Positions 22,960 through 34,001 are shown, counted from the first letter of the stretch. The stretch: 64,000 nt of DNA from Channallabes apus (GCA_030522415.1 CM060121.1:14603142-14667141), one strand, 5' to 3'. The notes: generated by a model not told the origin, from the letters alone. Numbers and translations are program-made.

Positions 22960-23870
22960 TTTTCTGGCCAAATAGGCAGTCGTAACAAGAGGTGAGGGCG
23001 CGCGCGTCATCACATGTGCTTAGCCGACTCTGCGTTCACCGTAAACTTCAATATACATAGACGTTTATATTTTTGTTTATTTGTATATGTATGTTATTAA
23101 TTTTACTTTTTTAGAGATTGTATGTGTGCGTGCACGGAGAGTATGTGTTGATAAGTTTATGTGGATAAGTTGATAAGTGTATCAGAAAGCATTAAAATGT
23201 TCATTTGAATTAAAATGACACACACACGTCTGTGTATACAGTATATCAATTACATATATATCAATTTCATTAGTTCGTTCATTCTATTTGAAGCTTCGGA
23301 TGTTTTTTTTTTTTTTGGTTTGGTTAGATTAGTTCTGAACTCGCTTCCGTGAAACTATCGCTAAAACAATGTACTGAGCCCTCCTGAGGATATAAAGCTT
23401 TATTATTGTGTTTGAATAAATATTCAGATCTACCACAGCAGGTAATAAACTATGGTGTGTCATAACCGAAGCAAACACCACGATTATGCCTCGTTTCGTA
23501 TTATAAACCTGTGGAATGTTTCACTGTTTATGCTCACATAAGAGGAACAAAAGCTCAATGAGGACACGCACACACATAGATACCTCTGAGGAAAAAAAGC
23601 TGTATTTTGTTTGTTTATATCTAGAATTTTTATAGTAGTAAGAGAGAGTTAGAGTTTGGTCTGTACTGTTGTTCGCACCCTTGTAGAGAATAAATAAATG
23701 AATAACACCTTCATATCCCCTCTCAAGAGTGTCATAGTCCATTGTTAGTTTTAATGATCTGGCTGAAACTAATTATCACTAAGTACCCTAACACCATTGA
23801 TCATGAGTCTCAGCTGAACCTAATTCTATACTTGTAACAGAAAATGTAGATGCAGATTCCAAATGTGTAT
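22960..23870. other. Unassigned stretch
   Basis: No gene, element end or structured repeat is recognised. A short CpG-containing patch (GAGGGCGCGCGCGTCATCACATG) occurs at 22992-23015. Confidence 0.3.
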
Positions 23871-23876
23871 TTATAT

Positions 23877-24074
23877 AATAGATAGATAGATAGATAGATG
23901 TGTGTGTGTGTGTATAGGCTCTACGCAGGGGCAAGAGAGGGCAGCGCACCCTTAAATGTCTGCACATGTTAATATATTCCTAAAATGTATATATTACAAG
24001 TTGATAAACTGATCTGCGGTAGCGGAAAAATCCGCTGAAATAGGACAGGCACACTAACCCGCACACACACACAT

Positions 24075-24105
<31 letters not shown>

Positions 24106-24190
24106 AACACACACACAGACACACCTCCCTTGAGCCCTGCGCCTGTCGGATTTCAGCGGTCACGGAAAGACTTTGAAGCAGTTTATATAT
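23877..24190. repeat. GATA/TG and CA microsatellites within a small inverted repeat
   Basis: (GATA)n followed by (TG)n lies at 23879-23914, and a CA/CG dinucleotide tract at 24058-24123. CCGCTGAAATAGGACAGGC at 24032 is inverted as GCCTGTCGGATTTCAGCGG at 24141, so the CA tract is the loop of a stem of about 19 bp. Confidence 0.6.
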
Positions 24191-24199
24191 GAATCTAAG

Positions 24200-25350
24200 C
24201 TTGAACTTATCAGCATTGTAAATATATAATACTTTTCAAATAAAATCGCTATTATTTTGACCCTGAAGTTTAGTTTAGCACACACAAAAAACAGAAAAGT
24301 CATTTCTGGTAAATCAACGGAATGTGTAGTTTATTTACAGTAATTCATTAAAAAATGAATATACATTGTACAGTACACGGTAAACACGGGAAAGATTACA
24401 AAATGAAAAAACGAACAGTGTCTACTTTATAAACAGCTTAGTATGTGCGTCGAGATGCTGAAATCCCTTGCATGTTTTTGCTTCCAAGTGGAGAGATATT
24501 TGACCGATAGCCTAGAACAAAAGATCTATAGGTGTGATCACAACCCCCTCCGACCGACCGTGCCATCAATCACTGACCACCTCAGAAGTTCCCTCCAATG
24601 TATGGCTGCAATACTTGTTTTGCAAGTATTTTTAACACCATTCAAAGGCTTCAAAGGGGCAGTTATCGGCTATGACACGTTGAAGGAGAACTTAATAGTT
24701 CTCAAAAATAGTGTAAATGTCTGCAACAATCACTAACCATTAAAATGTTTTTTTTTTCTGTAATTAAACACGAAAATATTAATTATATTTCCATATATAT
24801 ACATACACACACACACACACAAGGGCGTAGGTTTGCTACCTATTACTCCGTATAATAATGTAAACATTGCTAATTTATGTTTTGGAAAGAAACTTAAGTA
24901 ATTATTTCATCTATATCTTTCATAAATCACACAACTAAAATATAATTAAACAGTTTATTCACCAACATTACCAAATATTTGTGACATTCACAGTCTAGAT
25001 CCAAGTTGTCTTTTTAATAAAAGTGCATTCAGCTAAATTTTGCATCCATAGAAAAAAACTGCACGGCACCAGGGCCTGAAATACTTGTTTTAAACAAAAT
25101 TGTGTAAAATAATAAATAAATAAAATACAGCATTCATTTAGAAATAAAATGCAGCAGAAAATACTTTAAACAAACTGTAGAATAAACGTTAAAACGTAAT
25201 AGCCCTCTGAAGCAGTGAAGTTGCAACTTTCAAATCAGCACTCTGGACTAGTGCACTTAAAAGTATGCCATTGAAACCTTAATGCATGAAAACATTTTAA
25301 GCTGAACATGTAAACACAACATGTAAACACTTGTAGTCAAGCCAAATCAA
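24200..25350. other. Unassigned AT-rich stretch with one unexplained 97-codon frame
   Basis: The plus-strand frame 24443-24736 (begins MCVEMLKSLACFCFQVERYL) has fairly normal composition but no domain I recognise and no convincing splice context. A short CA microsatellite lies at 24806-24821. Confidence 0.25.
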
Positions 25351-25355
25351 ATGTT

Positions 25356-25536
25356 TTAAGATGATAACTTCATCTTTAAAGCTTGCACTTTTGGTGATAG
25401 CTTAATCCCATCAAGTTCTAGAAGAACTTTCTGAAAATAGCCTCTCCTTCAAGGATTATGGATACACCAACCGGTTCTTCCCCTTCAACAGCACGGACGA
25501 CAAGGATTTTAAGAAGGTATCACTTCGTCTGTCCCC
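25356..25536 (-). pseudogene. C-terminal exon resembling a teleost SAMD3-like protein, decayed
   Basis: On the minus strand an acceptor TTTTATGCAG is followed by sequence reading LKILVVRAVEGEEPVGVSII then LEGEA. In a second frame it reads KVLLELDGIKLSPKVQALKM then KLSS and a stop at 25356-25358. Both blocks match, from memory, the C-terminal domain of a multicopy family of predicted teleost proteins (SAMD3-like). The segment normally between them (about 45 residues ending in a 'LIYALNL.YP'-type stretch) is missing and the frame is shifted. It is therefore a pseudogene, on the opposite strand to the related remnant near 22.6 kb. Confidence 0.5.
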
Positions 25537-26908
25537 CTGCATAAAATTTACAAGAAAATAAATCATTTATTTTGAGAAGCAAAAAAATCTGAATTGCTTC
25601 AACCTGTGCTGACTTCATTGAGAAAAAAATAATAATAAAAATAAATGATAATAAAAAAATGACCATCACTTCATATACTTCATATTGTTAAACTTGGGTT
25701 AAATTGCTTTATCTTGCATCAGTAAAACATGGCATGAGATGGCTTTACAGTGTCAGGAAATCCTATGATGAATGCTGAGTTTGTATTTAAAGGGTTAGTC
25801 CAAACATGAAAATTCGTTCAATAATTACTCATTTATATATACATTTGCATTTATATGCTTCTGTCCAATACAACAAACACTATATTCAAGGTATTAATAA
25901 ATTGTATAATTAATAAGAAAACAATGCTTTACCAGGCAATCATCAAAGAGATCCTCTTCAGATTCACGTCTCATCTTTACACTTTGTTTCTGTGAAAATA
26001 TTTACATTGTATCATTACATAATCTTTTATTCGTACAACTACATTCAGGCATTTCTTCATCTTTTGTAAGTTTGCCTTTATCCAAAGCAAATTACAAAAG
26101 AGGAAGGCGTCAAGCAGTGCTACTAACACAAAGTTTCTGACACCGTTAGAAAATACAAGATAGAACAGTGAGGGATTAAGGAAAAAGTGAGAAGCAAGAA
26201 TCATGTGTGCAAAGATTAATCATGTAGGGTCACAGGATGACTCGACTTATTTTTATTGTCTGCAATGCGATTTAGACAAATTAGAACTGCGGTAAAGCCA
26301 GCCGCGGTTCAGAAGAACACGGTCAAGCCAGCCGCGATTGATTTTAGTGTGCGCACATATTACAGTGATTACGGTAGTTTCAGGACCGACACAGAGACAA
26401 CGCGCTTTCAGAGCGCTTTTCATTTAGACGCCCAGGACTGAGAGATAATACAACATGCTCGTCAATTTTTACTTGCTTATTTATTTGCATTTCTGCTTTA
26501 ATATCCGTGTTATTTATTGGTGACTTTGACGGTTGTCTGTTACAATATTTTTCTTAAATATTCACCATTCAAATAATTGTTTTATGTAGATAAGTTACAG
26601 CAGAATTCGTAGAAAACAGACAAAATAATGTATTTAGTCTTTCTAAATACCAGAATTGACTTTTATTTTGTTTTACTGTTCAAAAGTAGCAGTTATTCTT
26701 CAATGAATGTTTTCTATAATGAGGATTAACGTCTGCTTTGGAAGAGAGGTCAAATAAACAAATGTTCACAATGGGGGAAAAAAGTTAAATAAAATGCCTT
26801 TATTTCACTTCAGAGACCTATGAAAAAATAAATTCTAGTAAGTATAAAACGCCATGGTCAGTTTTTATCCCATATAATGTACACACATTATATGATAAAA
26901 AAAAAAAA

Positions 26909-27101
26909 GTAGAAAAAAACAATGATCAGTTCTTATTCAGGACGTCCCATACTATATACACACCACATATGAAACTATTTTACTGCAGCATTTTTGAGAT
27001 ATTGGACATTATTACACTTTAAAGGGGTATAAAGACCCCATTTCTAATAAGTAGAAAAAAACAATGATCAGTTCTTATTCAGGACGTCCCATACTATATA
27101 C
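26909..27101. repeat. Tandem duplication, 142-bp period, inside the long-TIR element
   Basis: GTAGAAAAAAACAATGATCA and the following 30 bases (to CCCATACTATATAC) occur at 26909-26959 and again at 27051-27101. The second copy is where ERV1 integrated; the first keeps the uninterrupted target. Confidence 0.85.
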
Positions 27102-27474
27102 TGTCGTGGAAATTAATTGAAGACTCAGGCTTTGGTTTCAGAAGATAACGGCCTTTATTTATCATGCAATACCGGCCGGGCGAGGCTGCCAGAGTCACCC
27201 CGATCGCTAGCATTCCCCCCATTATATAGGCATCCTAGACAAAGGAATACATTCTATAGGCAATGATGTCATTCCAAACATCTGGACCTTGTTAGGCCTA
27301 TCCGTTCTTGGGGGACTCAACGTATATATCAAATTCCTTGTGCAAGCATATTTTCCAGACATGTCCAGCTTCGCACGCATACCCCTGATTATTTCCAACT
27401 GGGATACCTTCTATTTCTTAAGAGTAATTAAAGTATAAGTAAATCACATAAAATCTAAACAAACTTATTCTACA
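27102..27474 (-). repeat. ERV1 3' LTR
   Basis: It reads TGTAGAATAAG...CCACGACA in element orientation. A TATA-like CCTATATAATGG and a polyadenylation signal AATAAA (in GATAAATAAAGGCC) are present. It is next to the polypurine tract at 27475-27488. Confidence 0.95.
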
Positions 27475-27488
27475 CATCCCCCCTCTGG
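27475..27488 (-). promoter_or_regulatory. ERV1 polypurine tract
   Basis: In element orientation AGAGGGGGGATG abuts the TG of the 3' LTR, the expected position for the plus-strand primer. Confidence 0.8.
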
Positions 27489-28048
27489 GGCTGACAAGTC
27501 CCATAATAAATGTTATCTGGAGTGCAAATCCATGTGCCAGCCCTTCTTACACTAATCTAGTGATTCAATTAAATCACTGGACTTTTATCAATGACCGACC
27601 CATGGATTCGCCCTCTAGTGGAGAATCGGCCAAACCTCTCCTTCCACACTTGACTAGGAATAGGAGTAAAAGACTCGACCTCCATGACATCGTACGTCCC
27701 ATTACTCAATGACATGACATGAACATGTACTTAATACAGTGATTTTCTAGGATTACATCAATTAGATAATCATATAACCTACAATGGAACATACAATTAC
27801 ACAATAACATAACATGAATATGTAATTAATATAATGATTTTTCTAGGATTACACTAACCTAAATAACCTGGACATCTTATACAGTCTAAAATGAAGCATG
27901 CATAATACAGTACAATGGTTAAAGCATATATAATGTTGAACAGCCGGGTCATGATGTAAGAACTTCAACCCAGATACTTTGCGTATCGTAGAGGGTCGCC
28001 TTTGGGGAGAGGCTAGGCCAGTGCTTTCACCCAAGGCATGGCTCATCA

Positions 28049-29812
28049 TTAATCATCTTCTTCGTCCTCGTCCGAGGTGCCTGAATCTCCTCCTGATTCT
28101 TGGGAATCACAGTCTGAGCTGTAAATGTCTTTATCATAGGTTAGGGGTATTTTCTCATCTTGCCACTTTAACACCTCCATTTGTTGAACTGTAGCTTTTA
28201 TGACCAAGGACTTTAATATAGGAAGTACACAACAAAACAACAATCCTCCTATTAATATAGCAAATCCCAAGAACATACCAAATTTAGCAAACCATGCTCC
28301 CCAAGCTCCCAGTTGCAGATCTAGCCAGTCCCATATTTTATTATCCCTTCCAGCATTTTCAGTTACTTCCCGTCTCAGATTTTTAAGTTGATTCATGGCT
28401 TTGGTAAAAGTCCCATCAGGCGCTGTATTGTTAGGAATATAAGTACAACATTGATCACCAAACAAAATGCACACACCTCCTTTCTCAGCCAATAACCAGT
28501 TTAGTGCTTGTCTATTTTGCCAGGTCATTGTACTAGTAGCCACTAATTGCTCTCCTAATGCAGCCAAAGCATCTTCTGTGTAATTAATAAATCTCTGTTG
28601 ATTATAGAAAATATAATTAATCCATTCAGCATTTTTGTTAGGTGTTATCCATATGAAAATTGACTCAAATCCAGATTTTACCTCATCTCTGGCTTTAAAT
28701 TCATTAGGTATACCTCTGGGTTGTCCTACTGAGTCTATATACACGTTGGGATCAGGTTGGTAAGCCCTCTTCACTCTATGATTGGCTTCTGAGTTACCCA
28801 TCACCGGCTGTTCTATGTCCCAACCCGCTATTGACATTTCCTGGATCATTCGGACTCTAGCACAGATACCTTTCCAACGTTTTGGTAATGTTGCCCTCAA
28901 TAGTGTTCCCCCACAAAGCCAGAAAAAATCAGCTACTGGTACTGATTGGTCATCATACCGGAACTTTAGTGGAAACAATAATGTTTGGTTCATGCAGCTA
29001 TGTGTTATAGTGATATTCCCTTGCATTGTGACTGTCGCATGAAGTATTGTTTTCTTATGAACGTCCGTTCGTGTAAAAGAGTCAGTGTCCAGGTGCCACA
29101 TTATCATACAATTACCTTGAAATTCCCCCACACTATGATTTCCTACTGTTTTATTGAAGCATTCATACTCAAGTGTATAATCTATTTCATACTCAGAGGG
29201 GAATTCTATCTTTTGTTCTTCAATTCTTATATCCAACTTCTGACACCATTCTCCCCATTCAGGTGTATGGTAGTTATTGAAGTAATCTGGACTACTTAAT
29301 ATTGCCAAACATTCTGCTGGACACAGTGGACGTCGGAAGACATGCAGATGACAAAAATTCTGAGTAAACTCTGCACAATGTCTAAAGTCATATGGATTAG
29401 GTACTACTATAACCTTCCTTAATGGGGATGGAGTGCAAATTAAACAACTAGTTATTTTGTTTTCCTTGGCTGTGTAGGCAGCCCATTTATACCACTCATT
29501 ACCTTGAGCTATGTTTAAGAGTTTTTCTTTTATTTTCCTGCCAACAGTTTTATTACTAAGAACTTTTTGACCAACATTTAATTGAGGCTTTATGGGTGCT
29601 AGTTTTAGGTCATTTTGTCTCTTAATGAAAGTTCGAGAAGTTATATTTTGTGTATGGAGGGACACTGTTATCTCGTTAGGCCTAGTCAACTGTTGTAAAC
29701 TTAATTCTTGGGAAGTCTGATTGGAGCTGTGTACAGGTGAGCTGACCACGGCTTGGTGTAATACCTGAAAGATAATGATCATTAGGTATGCTATCCACTT
29801 TATCTTCCCCAT
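28049..29812 (-). CDS. env: ERV1 env (587 aa)
   Basis: An open envelope glycoprotein frame that starts inside the end of pol, overlapping it by 131 bases in another frame. The N terminus is a hydrophobic signal peptide (WIAYLMIIIFQVL). Many N-x-S/T sites and paired cysteines follow. A furin-type RVKR near residue 347 divides surface and transmembrane subunits. The transmembrane part shows the conserved QNRQALNWLLAEKGGVC segment ending in a CX6CC disulfide motif, as in gamma-type envelopes. One membrane anchor lies near residues 512-540, and the cytoplasmic tail is acidic (SDEDEEDD). Env would be made from a spliced mRNA. The frame is intact. Confidence 0.9.
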   Translation of the reverse strand: MGKIKWIAYLMIIIFQVLHQAVVSSPVHSSNQTSQELSLQQLTRPNEITVSLHTQNITSRTFIKRQNDLKLAPIKPQLNVGQKVLSNKTVGRKIKEKLLNIAQGNEWYKWAAYTAKENKITSCLICTPSPLRKVIVVPNPYDFRHCAEFTQNFCHLHVFRRPLCPAECLAILSSPDYFNNYHTPEWGEWCQKLDIRIEEQKIEFPSEYEIDYTLEYECFNKTVGNHSVGEFQGNCMIMWHLDTDSFTRTDVHKKTILHATVTMQGNITITHSCMNQTLLFPLKFRYDDQSVPVADFFWLCGGTLLRATLPKRWKGICARVRMIQEMSIAGWDIEQPVMGNSEANHRVKRAYQPDPNVYIDSVGQPRGIPNEFKARDEVKSGFESIFIWITPNKNAEWINYIFYNQQRFINYTEDALAALGEQLVATSTMTWQNRQALNWLLAEKGGVCILFGDQCCTYIPNNTAPDGTFTKAMNQLKNLRREVTENAGRDNKIWDWLDLQLGAWGAWFAKFGMFLGFAILIGGLLFCCVLPILKSLVIKATVQQMEVLKWQDEKIPLTYDKDIYSSDCDSQESGGDSGTSDEDEEDD

Positions 29813-32800
29813 TTTTCTGCTTTATTTCCTCCACCCCTTTCACACAGATTTCAAGACCCTGTGGGTTTTCACTGTCGTTGGGTGGGTCCTCTTCTTCTGC
29901 ACCTGTTCCCTTACTTACTTTAGGGACTCTTGTGCAATGGTTTAAATGATACCAGGTGGTTTTGCCTTCCACTTGGACTGCTGTAGGAGTGGCTGCTACA
30001 ACATTGTAAGGACCTTCTCTCCTCGGCTCATGCCACTTTCGCCTGAACACTCGCAGATAGACCTGGTCTCCTGGAGTGATGGGACACGGAGCGTCTTTCT
30101 CTTCCTCCGTCTCCTTGTTCTTTTCCTGCACAAAGATTGCTTTATGTATGGCAGTTAGTTTCTTCATATATAATCTGAGTTCCAGTTGCAATTGTTCTAG
30201 CGGTGGCCCTTTATATGGCCCTCTACAGAATGGCACAGGCATGGGTCGACCCGTAAGCATTTCATGCGGGGTTAAGTGAGTGTTTCTGTTAGTTTGCATG
30301 CGATAGCTCATTAGTGCAAGCGGTAAAGCATCAACCCAGTTAAGTTTTGTACTAGCACAAATCTTATTAAGCTTGGCTTTGAGGGTGCCGTTTATTCTCT
30401 CCACTATACCCTGGGACTGTGGATGATAGACACACCCAAATCTTTGCTTTATTCTTAACTGTTGTAGTACTTGCTTTACAGTTTTCTGAATGAACGCTGA
30501 TCCATTGTCTGAACTGATCTCTGACGGAATTCCAAACCTAGGTATCACTTCCCTTGTGAGGAATTTGACAACTGTTCCTGACCCTTCATCTGCAGATGGT
30601 ATTGCTTCTACCCATCTACTAAATCTGTCAATTATCACAAGCATATATCTTTTACCTCGAGCATACTTTATCATGTCCACATAATCCATAACCAAATGCT
30701 TAAAAGGTCCTTCAGGTACCGGTATATGGCCAATAGGTGTCGCTGTTCCCTTTCTGACGTTATGTTTAGCACATATCTCACATGAAGCTAGGAACTCATC
30801 AACCATAGCATGCAGATATGGAGTCCAATACCCTTGTTGCTTGATTTTTCTCACCACCTCTCCTCTAGCACAATGGTCGAATCCATGAGCATCTGAAATC
30901 AAAATGTTCAACAAAGCTGTGGGTGCTATGATCAAACCTTCATGTGAACGCCAAATACCTTGTGCATCTTTCTGAGCTCCCCTCTGGAGCCACATAGAGT
31001 GTTCGTATGGACCTGCTTGATTTTGAATCCGAATAATATCCTCCAACTGTGGCTGCGGTTCTATAAGGACCACGGGCGCTTGCACAGCTAGTTGACACTT
31101 CGATGCACGCTTTGCTTCTAAGTCTGCTATGTTGTTACCCTTAGTAACATAATCATTCCCCTTTTTATGGGCCTGACATTTAATGATCGCCAATCGTTTT
31201 GGTAGCATCATAGCAGACATTAGTTTACCTATTTGCTCAGCATGTTGAATGGGCGTTCCGTCACTCCTTTTAAACCCTCTTTGCTTCCATACTGCTCCAA
31301 ACAGATGACATACACCATGCGAATAAGCTGAATCTGTAAAAATATTTGCCACTAGCCCTTTGGCTAATTGACAAGCAGCGGTGAGCGATTTCAACTCAGC
31401 TAACTGAGCAGAACACGGTTGTGAACAATGCTGAGATAGGATAGGTTTAAAATCTTCTCCATCCTTCATCACTACTGAATACCCTGTGTGACTACCTACA
31501 TGATCTCTAAAGCTAGATCCATCAACAAAATAAGTCACTTCCGCTTCAGCTATAGGCTTAGATTCAAGATCAGGTCGTAACCGAGTAAATGCCAGTGAAT
31601 TCGCCACACAATCATGAGGCACTCCTTCGTACGCTAAAGGAACCAATTCAGCTGGGTTAACCGTGTCACATCTCTTTATGGTAATGTCGGGATATGTGAG
31701 CAGTGAAGAATATGCTAGAATACGTGCTTGAGTAAGAACAAATTTTCCCTGTTCTATTAATTCTACCACTTTATGATGCGTGTAGATGGTTACCGGGTAA
31801 CCCATAGTCAATGTGGACGCTTTGTCATATGCATAATGTACAGCTGCTAGCCCCTGTTGGTAGCAAGGTGGGTAGCCTTGTGCTACATTATCTAGTTTAG
31901 TGCTGTAGTAAGCTAAGGGCTGTTTTCTTCTTCCACTGCAGGTTTCCTGCATCAACACAGCTGAGGCATATCCATCAGCTCGGTTAGCCACATATAGATG
32001 AAACGGTTTGGTATAATCCGGTATACCTAATGTAGGAGCTGTTTGCATTTCTTTCTTGATGGACTCAAATGCTAACCGTGCATCTGTGTTCCATTTTAAT
32101 GGAGCACTTAAATTTTGCAGTCCTTCTTCTCTCATTATCTCCCTCATTGGAGCAGTTTTTACAGCATATTCCTCAACCCAGTCAGCACTGAAACCTGTTA
32201 GGCCTAGGAAAGTCATCAACTGTTTAACTGTTTGTGGTAACGGTGCTTTACTTATGCCTTCTAATTGAGTAGGCGCTACGGCTATTGTACCATGTGAAAT
32301 TAGCCGGCCTAAATATTCAACTTGAGGCTTGCAGTATTGCAGTTTAGCTTTAGACACTTTATGACCTCCTTGCCCTAGCTTGCTGAGTACCTTAATGGAA
32401 TCCCTGTGGCATGCATCTAATGATGACGAGCATATTAAAATGTCATCCATAAATTGCACTAGATTACTTTCTATCATTAAATCTGCCAAATCAGCTTTCA
32501 ATACCTGATTAAATATATGTGGGGCATGACGATATCCTTGTGCCATGCGTCGGTACGTATATTGTTTACCAGCATATGTAAACGCAAACAAATACCTACT
32601 CTCTTCCGCCACTGGAATACTGAAAAAGGCAGAACAAAGATCTATTACAGTGAAATATCTGGCTTCGGGAGGGACATTGGTTAGCAGTGTGTGTGGATTT
32701 GGAACATCTGCTGGATAATCCTCTGTTATATTATTAATTGCACGCAAATCATGCACAAGACGCCATTTATTTGTACCTGGCTTTATCACCGGGAAAATTG

Positions 32801-34001
32801 GAGTATTACAACAACTCGTTGTCTCTTCCAGCACAGATGCTTTAACAAGACCTTCAATTGTGTTTTTTATTCCAGCTTCTGCCTCAGGTCGCAAAGGATA
32901 TTGTCTTACTCTGGGCAGTTTTACATTTGGTTTAAGCTGTACATGAATTGGGCTGGCTGATTTAATTAGGCCTACATCTGTATCATGCCGTGACCATAAT
33001 TCAGATGGGACTTGACTTTCCATTTGCCTATACAACTCATCTTCAGCCGTCTCAACTACCTCTTTTGCTGATGCCATTTGTGTCTGTGACTTGCTGCTAA
33101 CCACAACTTCCTGAGGAGTACCAATTAAACTATTACCACACAAGATCTTGATGTAGTTCTTATCTGCAGAATGAAAAATCAACGGGTTAATGGTTGACTC
33201 CCACTGGACTTCTGTAGCTTCCTTCATCATTGGTCCTAAGTCCTTTGAACTGCTGTTTTGTCCTACATACAATGTCACATGAGGAACAGAATCAGTTACA
33301 TTAAACCACGTCTTTACAAAATCACATTCATCTACACTGATAGCTGCTCCTTGCCTACCTATGATGATGTGTTGTGTAATTAATTCAACCTTGTTCCCTT
33401 TTGTCTCTTCCTGCCATTTCCGTTCTAATTCAGTATCCTTAGATTTGTCATACATCATTGTACAGTGAAAAGACGAACAGGGTAGCTGTGCTTCAGGAAT
33501 CTGTGCTTTAATGAATTTTCCCCACTTATGAATTATTTGACTGACATCTTTTTCCAGCTGTCCTATCCAATACACATTTGCATGTGGCTCAGACATTACC
33601 ATTTGATTTTTAATACCTGTCAAGTCGACGTACACCCCTTCTGGAGAACACCATATTTGCAGTCCTAATTTACATAATGCATCTCTTCCTAATAAATTAA
33701 CCGGTGTCTGACTTGAGACTAATACAGGTATAGTCACACTTTTATTGTTTGTTTGTAGACGGACTGGAGCGGTCATAGGGATCAACTGCTTTTTACCCGA
33801 GAATCCTACTGTCTTGGCAAATTTTCCAGACATGGGGAGATGAGAGGCATGACTTAAATTTAAGCATGTATAAACCGCTCCTGTATCAACTAACATGGGT
33901 GTACTTTTACCGTCAACCTCAATATGTAACATGGGTTCTTGTTCTGCACTAGTTGTCAAAATAGGCAATTGGTTCTCCCCGGTAGGATTCTCTGGGCACC
34001 T
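29682..34001 (-). CDS. pol: ERV1 pol: protease, 2H-like domain, RT, RNase H, integrase
   Basis: Pol is in frame with gag after one TAG; no ATG is needed. Numbering here is from the TTG codon at 33968. Protease: VDTGA at 27-31 and LLGRD at 92-96. Residues about 120-300 hold an extra domain with H168-x-T170 and H230-x-T232 (separate entry). RT follows from about 340, with LVQFMDDILI giving the catalytic Asp pair at 508-509. RNase H starts near VTYFVDGSS (about 807). Integrase has a zinc-binding H/H/C/C (ending CEICAKHN), then the core acids in VMDYVDM, SSDNGSAF and QGIVERING, and a C-terminal domain to the stop. The frame is fully open. Confidence 0.95.
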   Translation of the reverse strand, partial: RCPENPTGENQLPILTTSAEQEPMLHIEVDGKSTPMLVDTGAVYTCLNLSHASHLPMSGKFAKTVGFSGKKQLIPMTAPVRLQTNNKSVTIPVLVSSQTPVNLLGRDALCKLGLQIWCSPEGVYVDLTGIKNQMVMSEPHANVYWIGQLEKDVSQIIHKWGKFIKAQIPEAQLPCSSFHCTMMYDKSKDTELERKWQEETKGNKVELITQHIIIGRQGAAISVDECDFVKTWFNVTDSVPHVTLYVGQNSSSKDLGPMMKEATEVQWESTINPLIFHSADKNYIKILCGNSLIGTPQEVVVSSKSQTQMASAKEVVETAEDELYRQMESQVPSELWSRHDTDVGLIKSASPIHVQLKPNVKLPRVRQYPLRPEAEAGIKNTIEGLVKASVLEETTSCCNTPIFPVIKPGTNKWRLVHDLRAINNITEDYPADVPNPHTLLTNVPPEARYFTVIDLCSAFFSIPVAEESRYLFAFTYAGKQYTYRRMAQGYRHAPHIFNQVLKADLADLMIESNLVQFMDDILICSSSLDACHRDSIKVLSKLGQGGHKVSKAKLQYCKPQVEYLGRLISHGTIAVAPTQLEGISKAPLPQTVKQLMTFLGLTGFSADWVEEYAVKTAPMREIMREEGLQNLSAPLKWNTDARLAFESIKKEMQTAPTLGIPDYTKPFHLYVANRADGYASAVLMQETCSGRRKQPLAYYSTKLDNVAQGYPPCYQQGLAAVHYAYDKASTLTMGYPVTIYTHHKVVELIEQGKFVLTQARILAYSSLLTYPDITIKRCDTVNPAELVPLAYEGVPHDCVANSLAFTRLRPDLESKPIAEAEVTYFVDGSSFRDHVGSHTGYSVVMKDGEDFKPILSQHCSQPCSAQLAELKSLTAACQLAKGLVANIFTDSAYSHGVCHLFGAVWKQRGFKRSDGTPIQHAEQIGKLMSAMMLPKRLAIIKCQAHKKGNDYVTKGNNIADLEAKRASKCQLAVQAPVVLIEPQPQLEDIIRIQNQAGPYEHSMWLQRGAQKDAQGIWRSHEGLIIAPTALLNILISDAHGFDHCARGEVVRKIKQQGYWTPYLHAMVDEFLASCEICAKHNVRKGTATPIGHIPVPEGPFKHLVMDYVDMIKYARGKRYMLVIIDRFSRWVEAIPSADEGSGTVVKFLTREVIPRFGIPSEISSDNGSAFIQKTVKQVLQQLRIKQRFGCVYHPQSQGIVERINGTLKAKLNKICASTKLNWVDALPLALMSYRMQTNRNTHLTPHEMLTGRPMPVPFCRGPYKGPPLEQLQLELRLYMKKLTAIHKAIFVQEKNKETEEEKDAPCPITPGDQVYLRVFRRKWHEPRREGPYNVVAATPTAVQVEGKTTWYHLNHCTRVPKVSKGTGAEEEDPPNDSENPQGLEICVKGVEEIKQKNGEDKVDSIPNDHYLSGITPSRGQLTCTQLQSDFPRIKFTTVD
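33070..33611 (-). other. CNPase-like 2H phosphodiesterase domain in ERV1 pol
   Basis: This roughly 180-residue insert lies between protease and RT, where known gammaretroviral pol has almost nothing. It contains SFHCTMMYD (H168/T170) and VPHVTLYVG (H230/T232), with an intervening hydrophobic strand and a GRQGAAISV segment. That order resembles the C-terminal catalytic domain of CNPase in the 2H phosphoesterase superfamily. Histidine codons are at 33465-33467 and 33279-33281. A related domain sits at the same place in ERV2. Activity is inferred, not shown. Confidence 0.65.

Noticed and set aside
24443..24736. 97-codon plus-strand frame as a possible host exon
   Set aside because: No recognised similarity, weak splice context and no neighbouring exons; left as unassigned.
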